Shown here: positions 63,855-64,000 of the stretch, one piece after another
Layout: each line of letters opens with the position of its first letter
Position numbering within the stretch: position 1 is the first letter of the stretch
Assembly: GCF_023898315.1 (NCBI RefSeq)
Contig: NC_064625.1
Location: 103,402,269 to 103,466,268, forward strand
Source: Schistocerca nitens
Lineage: Eukaryota > Arthropoda > Insecta > Orthoptera > Acrididae
Direction: 5' to 3'
DNA length: 64,000 nt
Made by a program: the position numbers and the translations under genes
Notes under the pieces: generated by a model
What the model saw: only the letters and a program-made list of their open reading frames with translations
Told to the model about the DNA's origin: nothing
Database searches by the model: none

Positions 63855-64000
63855 GGGCCTTGTGGTGTGGCGGTAAAGTGCTTGCCTAGATACCGAGAGA
63901 ACGTGGGTTCGAATCTGGGTCGTAGGTCGGTTTTTTTAGTCTTCGTTTTAATCCAGCCTTCTTCACATTTCAACGCCAGAAATGTCAATTGGTTCGGATT
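63855..64000 (+). mobile_element. tRNA-like SINE head, cut by the window end
   Basis: ttgtggtgtggcggtaaagt (A-box region) and gggttcgaatctggg (B box) 45 bp later, then unrelated 3' sequence running off the window. Different head from types A-D. Confidence 0.5.

Noticed and set aside
1-64000. CRISPR arrays, bacterial operons or contamination
   Set aside because: No regularly spaced repeats, no ribosome-binding-site and operon structure, and insect-type transposons and SINEs occur throughout.

Overview
The window looks like repeat-dense, AT-rich nuclear DNA from a large insect genome. Orthoptera, and specifically a Schistocerca-like locust, is my best guess. The main reason is a tRNA-derived SINE present in more than ten copies, ending in a common body (gtccttaggttagttagg ... 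gggactgatgacc ... tcagagccatttgaacc), which I recall as typical of locust genomes. That organism call is memory plus inference. No convincing host protein-coding exon, rRNA gene, functional tRNA gene or CRISPR array was found. Almost every recognisable protein is a transposase or reverse transcriptase fragment.

Layout. 1-11.9 kb: sparse old fragments (one SINE with a clean target-site duplication (TSD), RTE-like and other LINE pieces, a foldback repeat at 6.7 kb, microsatellites). 11.9-17 kb: a probable Penelope-like element (reverse transcriptase tail plus GIY-YIG-like region) between inverted arms of about 0.9 kb, with a SINE-like repeat, an RTE-like LINE and a small palindrome in or beside it. 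The right arm carries a hammerhead-ribozyme-like fold. 17-25 kb: mostly unclassified, with two foldback repeats, an I/Jockey-like LINE 3' end and a recent 261-bp tandem duplication. 25-47.8 kb: DNA-transposon country. It holds two copies of one mariner family, a second mariner, five Tc1-like elements (one only a single stop codon away from an open transposase), a short hAT element with clean ends and 8-bp TSD, Mutator-like transposase fragments and several RTE-like LINE pieces. 48.7-59 kb: CR1-like LINEs repeatedly punctured by SINEs and by a 1.6-kb long-inverted-repeat element that carries tRNA-like modules in its arms and a small cysteine-rich ORF in its centre. 59-64 kb: SINEs, the best preserved RTE-like LINE 3' end, a third Mutator-like fragment and palindromes.

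How it works together. The window reads as layered insertion history. The order is often provable from target-site duplications: CR1, then the long-inverted-repeat element, then a SINE (48.7-50.8 kb); mariner then SINE (25.1-26.6 kb); Tc1 then younger Tc1 plus SINE (34.4-37.2 kb); Mutator-like then tRNA-like repeat (45.0-45.9 kb); Tc1 then mariner (42.7-44.6 kb). SINEs are the youngest layer almost everywhere.

The most interesting objects are the long-inverted-repeat element with its cysteine-rich ORF (48772-50339), the Penelope-like inverted-arm locus with the ribozyme-like fold, the set of SINEs that share one body under different tRNA-like heads, and three divergent Mutator-like transposase C-termini. 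All family names come from motif recognition by eye. No alignment or database search was run.
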